A stretch of 64,000 nucleotides of DNA, from the NCBI GenBank assembly GCA_964533185.1, contig CAZHLD010000006.1:25369-89368 (forward strand), written 5' to 3'. The position numbers and the translations under genes are program-made. Each line of letters begins with the position of its first letter. Positions within the stretch are counted from its first letter, which is position 1. The notes below the pieces were generated by a model that did no database searches, was not told where the DNA came from, and saw nothing but the letters and a program-made list of their open reading frames with translations. Origin of the DNA: CAZHLD01 sp964533185. Its GTDB lineage: Bacteria; Acidobacteriota; Terriglobia; Acidiferrales; UBA7541. Shown here piece after piece: positions 16,908-25,665 of the stretch.

Positions 16908-17861
16908 ATGCCCGACGACAACGGGGCAGGGAAGAAGCCCGGGCTGGTCCAAAAAGTTAAGCAGGACGCCGGCGCCCTCAAAGACTTCCTCAAGGTCAAG
17001 GGCAAGGAAGAGCTCGCCTCGCTCAAAGAGCCGGAAAAAACCCAGCTTTTCCGCTCCATCTTCCGCGTCAAGCACGAAGACACCCCGCGCAGCCGCGCTC
17101 TCGGCGTCCTCACCAACGTCTTCTTCCATCTCCACCCCGCCAAAATCAATCGCGACGCCGTCCGCTACTCCTACACCTGGGGCATGGGCGGCATCACCTT
17201 TTATCTTTTCATCGTCCTCACCTTCACCGGCGTTCTCCTGATGTTCTACTACCACCCATCCAAAATTCAGGCCTTCCGCGACATTCTTTATCTCGAGCAC
17301 GACGTCCCCTTCGGCAAGCTCCTCCGCAACATGCACCGCTGGTCCGCGCACCTGATGATCATCGCCGTCTGGCTGCACATGTTCCGCGTCTTCATGACCG
17401 GCTCCTACAAAAAGCCCCGCGAGTTCAACTGGTGCGTCGGCGTCATCCTCATGGTGCTCACCCTGCTTCTTTCCTTCACCGGCTATCTCCTTCCCGACGA
17501 CCAGCTCGGCTTCTGGGCCGTCACCGTCGGCACCGGCATGGCCAAGGCCACTCCGCTCTTAGGCACCGAGGGACCCTTCGGTCCGCAACTGGGCATGACG
17601 CCGTTCAATGACGTCCGCTTCGCCCTGCTCGGCGGTTCCATCGTGGACGCCAACGCGCTTCTCCGCGCTTACATCTGGCATTGCATCGCCATTCCGCTCA
17701 TCGCGGCAATTTTTATGGGCCTGCATTTCTGGCGCGTCCGCAAAGACGGCGGCATCTCCGGCCCTGCGCCGGTGATGCTCGAATCCGACATCAAGGAGGA
17801 CAAAGGGCCGCGCCCGGTCATCATGCGCCCCAGCGGCTTGCAACCCGTCGGCAAAGAGTAG
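16908..17861 (+). CDS. petB: Cytochrome b, N-terminal (PetB-like) subunit
   Basis: This subunit binds the two b hemes of the quinol-oxidising complex. The 317 residues have a long charged cytoplasmic N-terminus (about 1-85), then four membrane helices. Heme ligands are H143 and H157 in helix B (MHRWSAH...LHMFRVF) and H258 and H273 in helix D (WHCIAIP...LHFWRV). The 15-residue step between the helix D histidines is the b6f-type spacing; bc1 has 14. ATG 16908 has AGGGG seven bases upstream. The TAG stop lies inside a GTAGGATAGGC repeat. It acts with the next gene as a split cytochrome b. Confidence 0.93.
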   Translation: MPDDNGAGKKPGLVQKVKQDAGALKDFLKVKGKEELASLKEPEKTQLFRSIFRVKHEDTPRSRALGVLTNVFFHLHPAKINRDAVRYSYTWGMGGITFYLFIVLTFTGVLLMFYYHPSKIQAFRDILYLEHDVPFGKLLRNMHRWSAHLMIIAVWLHMFRVFMTGSYKKPREFNWCVGVILMVLTLLLSFTGYLLPDDQLGFWAVTVGTGMAKATPLLGTEGPFGPQLGMTPFNDVRFALLGGSIVDANALLRAYIWHCIAIPLIAAIFMGLHFWRVRKDGGISGPAPVMLESDIKEDKGPRPVIMRPSGLQPVGKE

Positions 17862-18014
17862 GATAGGCTTTAGCCTGTCCCGTTTTCGATTTCCAATTTC
17901 GAGTTTCGGTCTTCTTTTTTGTGAAAAACAGACAACGGTTAACGAATCACGAGTCACGACTTTCGAATAACCTGTTTGCTGAAGACTGATAGCTGAAAGC
18001 TGAGGGCTTCCTTC
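17858..18014. repeat. Repeat spacer between the two cytochrome b genes
   Basis: The hairpin GGATAGGC-TTTA-GCCTGTCC (17861-17880) overlaps the upstream stop. Word-like tracts 'ccaatttcgagtttcgg', 'acaacggttaacgaatcacgag' and 'ctgatagctgaaagctgagg' follow up to the next ATG. Confidence 0.6.
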
Positions 18015-18971
18015 ATGTGGGGCGACTGGCACCAGCTCTGGGAAATTGTTAGCGTACCCGACAACGTCCCCATCGTGGCGTTGCTTTTCGTCGTGCCTTT
18101 CTACACCTGGTACGCCTTCAAGCAAGCCTTCGCCACCGACCGCCTCATCGTTCAGCTGGAAGCCGACCCGCAGCTTGCCAAATCCAGCCACCGCAGAATC
18201 TTCCCCTGGAAAGCCGGCTGGGACCGCGAAGTCCACGTCTGGCCCTTCCTGATGCGCATTGAGTTCTTGGTCGCCATCATTGTCACCGTCATTCTCATGG
18301 TCTGGTCCATCACCCTCAACGCCCCGCTCGAAGAGCCGGCCAATCCCAACCTCACCATGAACCCTGCCAAGGCCCCCTGGTATTTCCTCGGCCTCCAGGA
18401 AATGCTCGTCTATTTCGACCCCTGGATCGCCGGCGTGGTCATGCCCACCATCATCATCGTCGGCCTCATGGCCATCCCTTACATTGACGTGAACCCTCTC
18501 GGCAACGGCTACTTCACCTATCGCCAGCGCCGCATCGCCATCTGGACCTTCCTCTTCGGCTTCATCGGCCTCTGGACCATCATGATCATCATCGGCACAT
18601 TCATCCGCGGCCCGGGCTGGATGTGGTTCTGGCCCACGCAGACCTGGGACCACAGCCGCCTCGAATTCGCCGTCAACGTGGACTTGCACGCCTGGGGGCC
18701 GTTCAAATACATCGTGCCGCAGACGGCCTGGGGCAAAGGCATCTTCGGCGCCCTTGTCGTCGGCCTGTACACCGTCGTCGCCGCCTGGGCCGTGCACAAA
18801 CTCTGCATGCTCACAGAGTTCAGTCGCAAGATTTACGCGCGCATGACGCTGCTCCAGATCGTTACTCTGCAGGTCCTCATGATCAGCATGATCGCCCTGC
18901 CCGTAAAGATGCTCCTGCGCCTGGCCCTGACCATCAAATATGTCTGGGTCACGCCCTGGTTCAACGTCTGA
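18015..18971 (+). CDS. petD: Cytochrome b, C-terminal (PetD-like) subunit
   Basis: This is the C-terminal half of cytochrome b, which forms part of the quinol oxidation site. The 318 residues include the family segment NPAKAPWYFLGLQEMLVYFDPW (about 116-137; PetD proteins have a PDWY or PEWY-like string here). Membrane helices lie before and after it. The protein is about twice the length of plastid PetD. Extra helices at the N-terminus (about 15-38) and C-terminus may hold the multiheme subunit. It follows the PetB-like gene, and a strong hairpin (18979-19007) follows it. Confidence 0.9.
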   Translation: MWGDWHQLWEIVSVPDNVPIVALLFVVPFYTWYAFKQAFATDRLIVQLEADPQLAKSSHRRIFPWKAGWDREVHVWPFLMRIEFLVAIIVTVILMVWSITLNAPLEEPANPNLTMNPAKAPWYFLGLQEMLVYFDPWIAGVVMPTIIIVGLMAIPYIDVNPLGNGYFTYRQRRIAIWTFLFGFIGLWTIMIIIGTFIRGPGWMWFWPTQTWDHSRLEFAVNVDLHAWGPFKYIVPQTAWGKGIFGALVVGLYTVVAAWAVHKLCMLTEFSRKIYARMTLLQIVTLQVLMISMIALPVKMLLRLALTIKYVWVTPWFNV

Positions 18972-18978
18972 GACGTGT

Positions 18979-19020
18979 AGCCCGCTCCGGCAAGCTGGAG
19001 CGGGGCTTGTTCTGCGTTTT
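18979..19020 (+). terminator. Hairpin after the PetD-like gene
   Basis: AGCCCGCTCC (18979-18988) pairs with GGAGCGGGGCT (18997-19007) across an 8-base loop, and TTGTTCTGCGTTTT follows. It may be a weak intrinsic terminator or a 3'-end stabiliser. The octaheme gene starts only 100 bases on with its own Shine-Dalgarno sequence. Confidence 0.5.
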
Positions 19021-19073
19021 CGAGTTACGAGTTACAAATAACGAATCACGTCATTCGCCTTCCGGAGGCTCGG

Positions 19074-22000
19074 GTGCCTGAGAAGCCGCAACACAACGAC
19101 GACCCGATCACTAGCTCTTCCCTCGCCGTGGCCATTCTGGTCTCGTCGTTTCTTCTCGTCCTCTCGCTTGCCTGGGCGCTCTACGACGAGATGGTCGGCC
19201 TCCGCCCCTGGCGCTCGTATCAGACACGCTTCATCGCCGCCTACGAAAAATATCTCGTCAAGCAAATTCCCCTTCAGCAGAAGCGCGAACAGGAAGTCGA
19301 GCAGTCCGCCGAATACAAACAGCTCTCCGCCGCACTCCAGGCCGCCCGCGAAGCGGCCCGCCCGCGTCTCGAGCAGATTGACCGCGAAATGGCCCTGGTA
19401 AATCGCCAGGTCGCCGCCGTCAGCGACGCCTTCACCATCTCCCGCGGCAAGGTCACTGCCCTCATTTACGACATGGAGCTCGCCGAAGAAAAATCCTCCT
19501 CCCGCCAGTCCCGCCTCAAAGATGTCGAAGAAGCCCGCGCCGAGACCCTGACGGTCGAGCTTCCCACCACCGATGGCAAGTTCAAAGAAAAGAAGCTCAA
19601 CTTCACTCAGCTTGAAGCCGAGTTCAACCGCCTCAAAAACGAGAAGGCCCGCCTCACCCTCGAGCGTGTCTCCGCCAGTCGGCAGGCCAGCGAACTCCAG
19701 CTTCAGCTCGACACCTTCCGCCGCGACAAAATGATCGGCCTCGGCTCCGGCCAGCTTCGCGGTCTGCTTCGCGCCGCACAGGCAATGCCCATCGAGATCA
19801 TTCAGGTCAACGTCAGCCCCGCCAATCCTACGCTCAACAATCTCGGCTCCGGCGCCCTCGTGGACCGCTGCCAGTCCTGCCACATTTCCACCGACCCCAA
19901 AATCGTTCCGCCCAATCTCGTCCTCACCAGGGCCGACCTCGGCGCGGCCAGGAGTACCGACTCCCCCTTCGCCAGCCACCCCGAGCCCGACCTCATCAAG
20001 CTCCATCCCACCGACAAGTTTGGCTGCTCGCCCTGCCATGGCGGCAATGGCCGTGCCGTCTCCAGCGTCGAAAAGGGCCACGGCCGTTACAAGCACTGGC
20101 TCTGGCCGCTCTACTATCCGGAGAACTACAACTCCGGCTGCCAGACCTGCCACGTCGTCGACGCTTGGACCGCCATGGCCCCGGTCCTCAATCAGGGCAA
20201 GGAGCTTTTCCGTCTCAAGGGCTGCATCGGCTGCCACAAGTTCCAGGGCTTCGACGATCAGGGCGAACAGCTGATCGCAGCTACCCAGTCCATCCGCTCG
20301 CTCGAGAAGGAAAGGCGGGACACCGAAGCTGAAATCCCTCGCGTCAATCGCGCCGCCGACGAAGCTCCCGACAACCAGGCCGCGCAGAAGCTCCTCGCCA
20401 GGGCCATCAATCTCACTCAGTCCATCAGCACCATGGACGCCCGCCTCGAGCAGCTTGACATCAAATCCCGCAGCCTCCTCCGCGAGGACAAAAAAGTCGG
20501 CCCCAGTCTTAAGGAAGTTCGCATGAAGCTCCGCAAGGAGTGGGTCCCCTACTGGATCGGCCACACCCGCGACTTCCGGCCCACCACCAAGATGCCCCAG
20601 TTCCGCCTCTCCGACGACGAGATCAAGGCCATCTCCGCCTTCATCTGGCAGTCCGGCGTTACCGGTCCTGCGCTTGCTAAGCAGCCACCCGGCGACGCCG
20701 CTCGCGGCAAGGCTTCATTTGAAACCCGCGGCTGTCTCGCATGCCACTCAATCGGCGAAGGCTCAGCCACCGTTGGCGGCAACTTCGCCGCGAATCTCTC
20801 TCGCGTCGGCGAGAAGGCCAACTACGACTATCTCGTCCGCTGGGTCCACAACCCTCGCGTCCGCACGCGTCCCTATTGCCCCTACGAGAAGCGCGACCTC
20901 GGCCCCGATGACTATCGCAAACACGGTCTGCCCTTCGTCTTCGACCTCGAGCACTCCGAGTGCCCCAACGACGGTCACCAGCTTCAGGTTCAGCAGCAGA
21001 CCGTCATGCCCAGCCTCCGCCTCTCTGACCAGGAGTCGCGCGACATCGCCTCTTTCCTGATGACCCAGAAGCGCAGCGGCGCCTCCTACGCTGCTGCGGC
21101 CTTCGTCGACGACCCGCAGCTCAAAGACATCGGCAAGGCGCTCGTGAAAAATTACGGCTGTGCTGGCTGCCACGAAATCGCCACGCTCGAAGACGAAGGC
21201 CGCATCGGCACCGAGCTCACCACCGAGGGCAGCAAGCCCGTTGATCGCCTCGACTTCGCCCTGCTCACCGAAAAAGCCAGGCGCGGCCACCTGCCCGACG
21301 GCAAGCCCGCCAAGCGCGGCGACCAGTCTGGTGTCCCCTGGTACGATGCTAAGGGCTTCATCGAGCAGAAGCTCGCCAACCCGGCCATCTTCGACCAGGG
21401 CAAGTCCGCCCCCCTTCTCAAGATGCCCCAGCCCAATGTCACGCCCGAAGAGATCAACGCCCTCACCACCATGCTCGTCGGCAGCGTGGACGCCCAACTC
21501 CCGCCCGAGTATCTCTATCGCCCCACCGGCTTCGGCCGCGACGTTCAGGATGGCTGGTGGGTGGTCACCAAGTACAACTGCATGGGCTGCCATCAGGTCG
21601 CCATCGGCCAGCAGTCCGCCCTGCAAACGCTCCCCCAGTATCAGGGCGACGAAAAATTCAAGCTCCCCCCGCCGCTCGTCGGCGAAGGCGCCCGCGTCGA
21701 TCCCAACTGGCTCGCCCACTTCCTCGAAAATCCGGCCATGAGTAAGACAGACACCAATCGCAATGGCGTCCGCAACTACCTCCAGGTGCGCATGCCCACC
21801 TTCTATCTCTCTGACAATGAGATTCAGAAGCTCATCCGTTTCTTCGCCGGCATGAGCGTCCAGGCCACGCCCTACATCCCGCCCAAGCTCGCGCCGCTCA
21901 CCGACGCCGAGCGCGCCATGGCCCGCGCCCTGTTTACGCACCCCGCCGCGCCTTGCCTCAAATGCCACGCTACGGGCAATGCCGCGCACGACAAGGACGC

Positions 22001-22289
22001 CACCGCGCCCAATTTCCTCCTTGCCCGCGACCGCCTCAAGCCCGGATGGACCCAGCGCTGGATCACCGAGCCGGCCAAAATCGCCCCCGGCACAGCCATG
22101 CCTTCGGGCTTGTTCCGCAGGGTAGGAGAGCGCTGGGTCTTCAACGGCCCGCTGCCCGCTTCGCTCTCCAGCTATCCGCGCGACCACGCCGACCTGCTCG
22201 TCCGCTACATGTTGCAGATGACCCCGCAGGAGCAGGCCGCTCTCCTGGGCCGCACTCCCTCCTCCGTCCCCGCCCCCGGCGGTCGCTGA
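19074..22289 (+). CDS. Membrane-anchored octaheme c-type cytochrome with long coiled coil
   Basis: The predicted role is electron transfer from the Rieske/cytochrome b subunits to a periplasmic acceptor. The protein has 1071 residues. GTG 19074 has CGGAGG six bases upstream. One N-terminal membrane helix (about 16-36) is followed by a charged helical, probably coiled-coil region (about 60-230) and then eight CxxCH heme motifs. These start at residues 266, 318, 356, 384, 554, 696, 836 and 961. A second helical insert lies at about 400-470. Hemes 1-4 are clustered, 5-8 are spaced by 125-142 residues, and the last four lie in cytochrome c-like repeats. It replaces the usual cytochrome c1/f subunit of this complex. 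Confidence 0.92.
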   Translation: MPEKPQHNDDPITSSSLAVAILVSSFLLVLSLAWALYDEMVGLRPWRSYQTRFIAAYEKYLVKQIPLQQKREQEVEQSAEYKQLSAALQAAREAARPRLEQIDREMALVNRQVAAVSDAFTISRGKVTALIYDMELAEEKSSSRQSRLKDVEEARAETLTVELPTTDGKFKEKKLNFTQLEAEFNRLKNEKARLTLERVSASRQASELQLQLDTFRRDKMIGLGSGQLRGLLRAAQAMPIEIIQVNVSPANPTLNNLGSGALVDRCQSCHISTDPKIVPPNLVLTRADLGAARSTDSPFASHPEPDLIKLHPTDKFGCSPCHGGNGRAVSSVEKGHGRYKHWLWPLYYPENYNSGCQTCHVVDAWTAMAPVLNQGKELFRLKGCIGCHKFQGFDDQGEQLIAATQSIRSLEKERRDTEAEIPRVNRAADEAPDNQAAQKLLARAINLTQSISTMDARLEQLDIKSRSLLREDKKVGPSLKEVRMKLRKEWVPYWIGHTRDFRPTTKMPQFRLSDDEIKAISAFIWQSGVTGPALAKQPPGDAARGKASFETRGCLACHSIGEGSATVGGNFAANLSRVGEKANYDYLVRWVHNPRVRTRPYCPYEKRDLGPDDYRKHGLPFVFDLEHSECPNDGHQLQVQQQTVMPSLRLSDQESRDIASFLMTQKRSGASYAAAAFVDDPQLKDIGKALVKNYGCAGCHEIATLEDEGRIGTELTTEGSKPVDRLDFALLTEKARRGHLPDGKPAKRGDQSGVPWYDAKGFIEQKLANPAIFDQGKSAPLLKMPQPNVTPEEINALTTMLVGSVDAQLPPEYLYRPTGFGRDVQDGWWVVTKYNCMGCHQVAIGQQSALQTLPQYQGDEKFKLPPPLVGEGARVDPNWLAHFLENPAMSKTDTNRNGVRNYLQVRMPTFYLSDNEIQKLIRFFAGMSVQATPYIPPKLAPLTDAERAMARALFTHPAAPCLKCHATGNAAHDKDATAPNFLLARDRLKPGWTQRWITEPAKIAPGTAMPSGLFRRVGERWVFNGPLPASLSSYPRDHADLLVRYMLQMTPQEQAALLGRTPSSVPAPGGR

Positions 22290-22527
22290 GCCTGGCTTGT
22301 GTATGGCTTGTGTAGCGCTGGGCTGAACTCGTCCCGAGTGAAGCCGAGGGAGCCCAGCATCTTTCGCCCTGAACTGTTCCCCTCGCAGCACACGCTCGAT
22401 TTCTGGTAGGATATCGGGTTCTGCAACTGTAGTACTGAACGGTAGCTCGGATCGACTTACGAATCACGAATAACGAGCTACGAATCTCAGCTTTCGTCTT
22501 CACTCAAACAGGAGGATGTTCGATCCA
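22290..22527. repeat. Spacer before the copper lipoprotein gene
   Basis: A GTAGCGCTGGGC...GCCCAGC hairpin with an inserted GTCCCGAGTGAAGCCGAGG core lies at about 22312-22360. TGGTAGGAT at 22404-22412 resembles the extended -10 before ccmE. 'cttacgaatcacgaataacg' words follow, then the ribosome site GGAGG at 22511-22515. Confidence 0.5.
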
Positions 22528-23310
22528 ATGAAATCCCGACACGCTTTGCTTCTTGTCCTGTTCGCCGCCTTAATCTTCTCCGCCGCCGGCTGCGGCAAGA
22601 AGGACGAGGCTCCCGCCCCCGCCGCCGAAGCCACTCCCGCCGCCACGCCGATTGACATGGCCACCGTCGGCTCCGTCGCCGGCTCGGTCAAGCTCGACGG
22701 CGCCGCGCCCAGGGCCCGGCCCATCAACATGGCCGCCGAGCCTTCCTGTGCCGCCATGCACACCACTCCCCAGCTCGACGAAACCGTCGTCGTCGGCGAC
22801 GGCAATTCGCTCGCCAACGTCGTCGTCTACCTCAGCGACGGCCTGGGCTCCCGCACCTTCGATTCGCCCAAATCTCCCGTCACTGTGGATCAGAAGGGCT
22901 GCCATTACATTCCTCACGTCCTCGGCATGATGGCGGGACAGCCCATCTCCGTCACCAACAGCGACAAGACCACCCACAACATTCATCCCGTCCCCAGGAA
23001 CAACCGCGAGTGGAACAAGTCTCAGCCCCCCGGCGCACCGGCCATCGAAGAAGTCTTCGGCCGCGAGGAAGTCGCCATCCCGGTGAAGTGCAACGTCCAC
23101 CCGTGGATGAAGAGCTACGTCGCCGTCTTCAAGCACCCCTATTTCTTCGTCACCGGCAAAGATGGGGCCTTTACGCTGAAGGATCTGCCGCCCGGCACCT
23201 ACACGCTCACGGCCTGGCACGAAAAATACGGCACGTCCGAGCCGGTCAGCGTCACCATCGGTGCCAGGGAGGCCAAGACCGGTGTCACCTTCACCTTCAA
23301 GGCCTCTTGA
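22528..23310 (+). CDS. Lipoprotein with amicyanin-like blue-copper domain and CarboxypepD_reg-like C-terminus
   Basis: A secreted lipoprotein of 260 residues. The signal peptide ends in the lipobox SAAG-C22, and an Ala/Pro linker follows. The middle domain has H150 (TTHNIH) and the loop C188-N-V-H191-P-W-M194. This is the same C-x2-H-x2-M ligand loop as the blue-copper protein amicyanin. The C-terminal part (GAFTLKDLPPGTYTLTAWHEKYG) is a carboxypeptidase-regulatory-like beta domain. ATG 22528 is chosen because GGAGG lies 12 bases before it; the ATG at 22516 touches that site. Its place after the octaheme cytochrome suggests electron transfer, but copper binding is inferred. Confidence 0.82.
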   Translation: MKSRHALLLVLFAALIFSAAGCGKKDEAPAPAAEATPAATPIDMATVGSVAGSVKLDGAAPRARPINMAAEPSCAAMHTTPQLDETVVVGDGNSLANVVVYLSDGLGSRTFDSPKSPVTVDQKGCHYIPHVLGMMAGQPISVTNSDKTTHNIHPVPRNNREWNKSQPPGAPAIEEVFGREEVAIPVKCNVHPWMKSYVAVFKHPYFFVTGKDGAFTLKDLPPGTYTLTAWHEKYGTSEPVSVTIGAREAKTGVTFTFKAS

Positions 23311-23644
23311 CCTGTAGCGCCGGCACCCTTGCTGGCGGTTTTGGTAGGACAGGCTTTAGCCTGTCCCTGGGGGCGCGGGCTTCCAGCCGGCCTTGTCTTT
23401 GGGTTGGGTAGCGCTGGCCTTCAGGCCAGCACCCCGCGACTTTTTCTTGGTGGCGCGGGCGTCCAGCCCGCGGTTATGGTTGTCATTCTGAGGGCCGACG
23501 TTTTTCGTCGGCCCGAAGAATCCCTCTGGGCTCGCCAGCCAAAGGCTGCGACCCAGCAACGGTGTCATCCCGAGGCTCGACGCTTTTTGTCGGGCCGAGG
23601 GATCTGCTGTTCTCTCTTTCTTTTTGCAATGGTGCAATGACCCG
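23311..23644. repeat. 334-base repeat array before ctaA
   Basis: Units seen are GTAGCGCCGGC...GCTGGCGG (about 23315-23338), the GGACAGGC-TTTA-GCCTGTCC hairpin (23344-23366) and GGCGCGGGC...GCCGG (about 23370-23392). GTAGCGCTGGCC...GGCCAGC (about 23409-23431) and GGCGCGGGC...GCCCGCGG (about 23452-23474) follow. Two GTCAT(C/T)C elements lie at 23482-23528 (core GCCGACG/CGTCGGC) and 23564-23610 (core CTCGACG/TGTCGGG). No gene is visible. Confidence 0.75.
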
Positions 23645-24559
23645 ATGACGCAATCCTTCAATCCCTACCTCCACCGTTTCGCCGTCTTCGCCGCGGCCTG
23701 CACTCTCTTGCTTCTTGTCGCCGGCGCCCTGGTTACCTCCAACGACGCCGGCCTCTCCATCCCCGACTGGCCTCTCAACTACGGCGGCGCCGTCCCGCCC
23801 TTGGTTGGCGGCATTCGCTATGAGTGGACGCATCGCCTCATCGCCAGCTTCGTCGGCATGCTTACCATCGTCCTCGCCGTCTGGACGCAGCGACGCGACC
23901 CCCGCCCCTGGGTTCGCCGTCTCGGCTGGACCGCTCTCACACTCGTCATCGCGCAGGGCATCCTCGGCGGCCTCACCGTTCTCTTCTTCCAGCGCCAACC
24001 GCTTTCGGCCATTCACGCCACCCTCGCGCAACTCTTCCTCTGCACCGTCGTCAGCCTCGCCGTCTTCACCAGCCGCTGGTGGCAGTCTGACCTCGCTCGC
24101 CACGAAGACGCGGGCCGCCCGCCCCTCCGCTCGCTCGTCCTCTGGACCTTTGCCGTCATCCTCCTCCAACTCATTCTCGGCGCCGCCTTCCGCCACAAAG
24201 GCATCGGCATCATCCCGCACCTCGCCGGCGCCGCCGCCGTCACCGTGTACATCTTCTGGACCGCTGGCGCCATCCGCCGCCGCTTTCCGGGCGTCGCTCC
24301 CCTGGCTCGCATGGCCATCCTCTTGCTCACGCTGCTGATCTGCCAGCTCGTACTCGGCGGCGCTGCCTGGTGGTCGCGCATCATTGCCAGCGACTTCCCC
24401 CAGCCCATCCCCGTCATGGTCGCCTTCACCGTCCTCCACACCCTCTTTGGCGCCGTCGTACTCGCTACGGCCCTCCTCACCGCTCTCTTCACCTATCGCC
24501 TTCTCACTCCTGCCCGCTCCTGGGCTCCGGCTTCCGCGCCCCAGCAGGTGACGCGGTGA
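23645..24559 (+). CDS. ctaA: Heme A synthase (COX15/CtaA family)
   Basis: CtaA oxidises the C8 methyl of heme O to give heme A for aa3/caa3 oxidases. The 304 residues form about eight membrane helices. The conserved segments are GALVTSNDAGLSIPDWPLNYG, the EWTHRLIAS helix with its heme-ligand His, IHATLAQL and LHTLFGAVVLA. ATG 23645 gives a family-like N-terminus (NPYLHRFAVFAA). The stop codon overlaps the ctaB start (GTGA), so the pair is co-translated. No oxidase subunit genes lie in this window. Confidence 0.95.
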   Translation: MTQSFNPYLHRFAVFAAACTLLLLVAGALVTSNDAGLSIPDWPLNYGGAVPPLVGGIRYEWTHRLIASFVGMLTIVLAVWTQRRDPRPWVRRLGWTALTLVIAQGILGGLTVLFFQRQPLSAIHATLAQLFLCTVVSLAVFTSRWWQSDLARHEDAGRPPLRSLVLWTFAVILLQLILGAAFRHKGIGIIPHLAGAAAVTVYIFWTAGAIRRRFPGVAPLARMAILLLTLLICQLVLGGAAWWSRIIASDFPQPIPVMVAFTVLHTLFGAVVLATALLTALFTYRLLTPARSWAPASAPQQVTR

Positions 24560-25443
24560 GCACCAGCCGCGTCGCGCTTCTCCCCGCCTACTCGCGCCCC
24601 TCGGCCTACTGGGCCCTCACCAAGCCCGACGTTTCTTTCCTCGTCGTCCTCACCACTGCCGCCGGCTATTATTTGGGCTCCCCCCGCCCGCTGGACATCG
24701 CCCCCATGGTCCACGCCGTACTCGCCACTGCGCTCATCGCCGCCGGCACCGCCGCCCTCAACCAGTATTTCGAGCGCGCCGCCGACGCCCGCATGCGCCG
24801 CACCGCCTCCCGACCCCTCCCCAGCGGTCAGCTCAAGCCCGCCTCCGCGTTGCTCTTCGGCGTCGCCCTCTGCATCGCCGGTGCTGCTTACCTCGCACTT
24901 GCTTCCGGCTGGCTGCCCGCATTTCTCGGCGTCCTCACCAGCCTCACCTATCTCGGCTTTTACACGCCGCTCAAGTCCCGCACCACCCTCGCCACACTGG
25001 TCGGCGCCTTCCCCGGAGCCGTCCCTCCTCTGATTGGCTGGGCCGCCGCCCGTGGCTCGCTTTCGCTCGAAGCCTGGATTCTCTACGCCATCCTGTTTCT
25101 CTGGCAGTTCCCGCACTTCATGGCCATCGCTTGGATGTACCGCGAAGACTACGCCCGCGCCGGCATTCAGATGCTTCCCGTCGTGGACAAGACCGGCCTG
25201 CGCACCTTCCGTCAGGTTCTTGTCACCGCGGTCGTACTCGTACCCGTCAGTCTTCTGCCGGCTGTCGTCGGCCTCGCCGGCATCGGCTATTTTTTTGGTG
25301 CTCTGGTTTTAGGACTCTTGCAGGTTCAGGTCTGCCTGTGGGCCGCGCGCTCAAAGTCCAATTCGCGCGCCCGGTGGCTCATGCACGCCACCGTGCTGTA
25401 CATCCCCTTGCTCCTGGCCCTGCTCATGTGGGACAAACTGTAG
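24556..25443 (+). CDS. ctaB: Protoheme IX farnesyltransferase (heme O synthase)
   Basis: CtaB adds a farnesyl group to heme b to make heme O, the substrate of CtaA. The 295-residue UbiA-type membrane prenyltransferase has the Mg/diphosphate motif NQYFERAADARMRRT (about 67-81). The second conserved stretch is FLWQFPHFMAIAWMYREDYARAG (about 180-202). The GTG 24556 start overlaps the ctaA stop by four bases. The TAG stop at 25441 is provided by a GTAGCGCCGGC repeat. Confidence 0.95.
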   Translation: MSTSRVALLPAYSRPSAYWALTKPDVSFLVVLTTAAGYYLGSPRPLDIAPMVHAVLATALIAAGTAALNQYFERAADARMRRTASRPLPSGQLKPASALLFGVALCIAGAAYLALASGWLPAFLGVLTSLTYLGFYTPLKSRTTLATLVGAFPGAVPPLIGWAAARGSLSLEAWILYAILFLWQFPHFMAIAWMYREDYARAGIQMLPVVDKTGLRTFRQVLVTAVVLVPVSLLPAVVGLAGIGYFFGALVLGLLQVQVCLWAARSKSNSRARWLMHATVLYIPLLLALLMWDKL

Positions 25444-25665
25444 CGCCGGCTTCCAGCCGGCCTTGGAGTGCGGGAGCTCTTGTCCCGAGCGCAGCCGAGG
25501 GATGCTCCCGCTTTCTGCGGCGCGTCGGCGCTCGGCCAGGGATTTTGTAGCGGCGGCTTTATGCCACCATCGCCCCGCCAGGGCGGATTTCGAGTTTCCA
25601 GTTTCAAATTTAGCTTTTACTTTTTGCGAATAACGAATCACGGACAACGGATGACAACAACTACC
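25441..25665. repeat. Composite repeat after ctaB
   Basis: GTAGCGCCGGC...GCCGGCC overlaps the ctaB stop and is joined to GAGTGCGGGAGCTC...GATGCTCCCGC (about 25467-25512). This is the same composite as after hemH. A GTAGCGGCGGC unit and a 'gcgaataacgaatcacggacaacgg' word follow. Confidence 0.65.
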
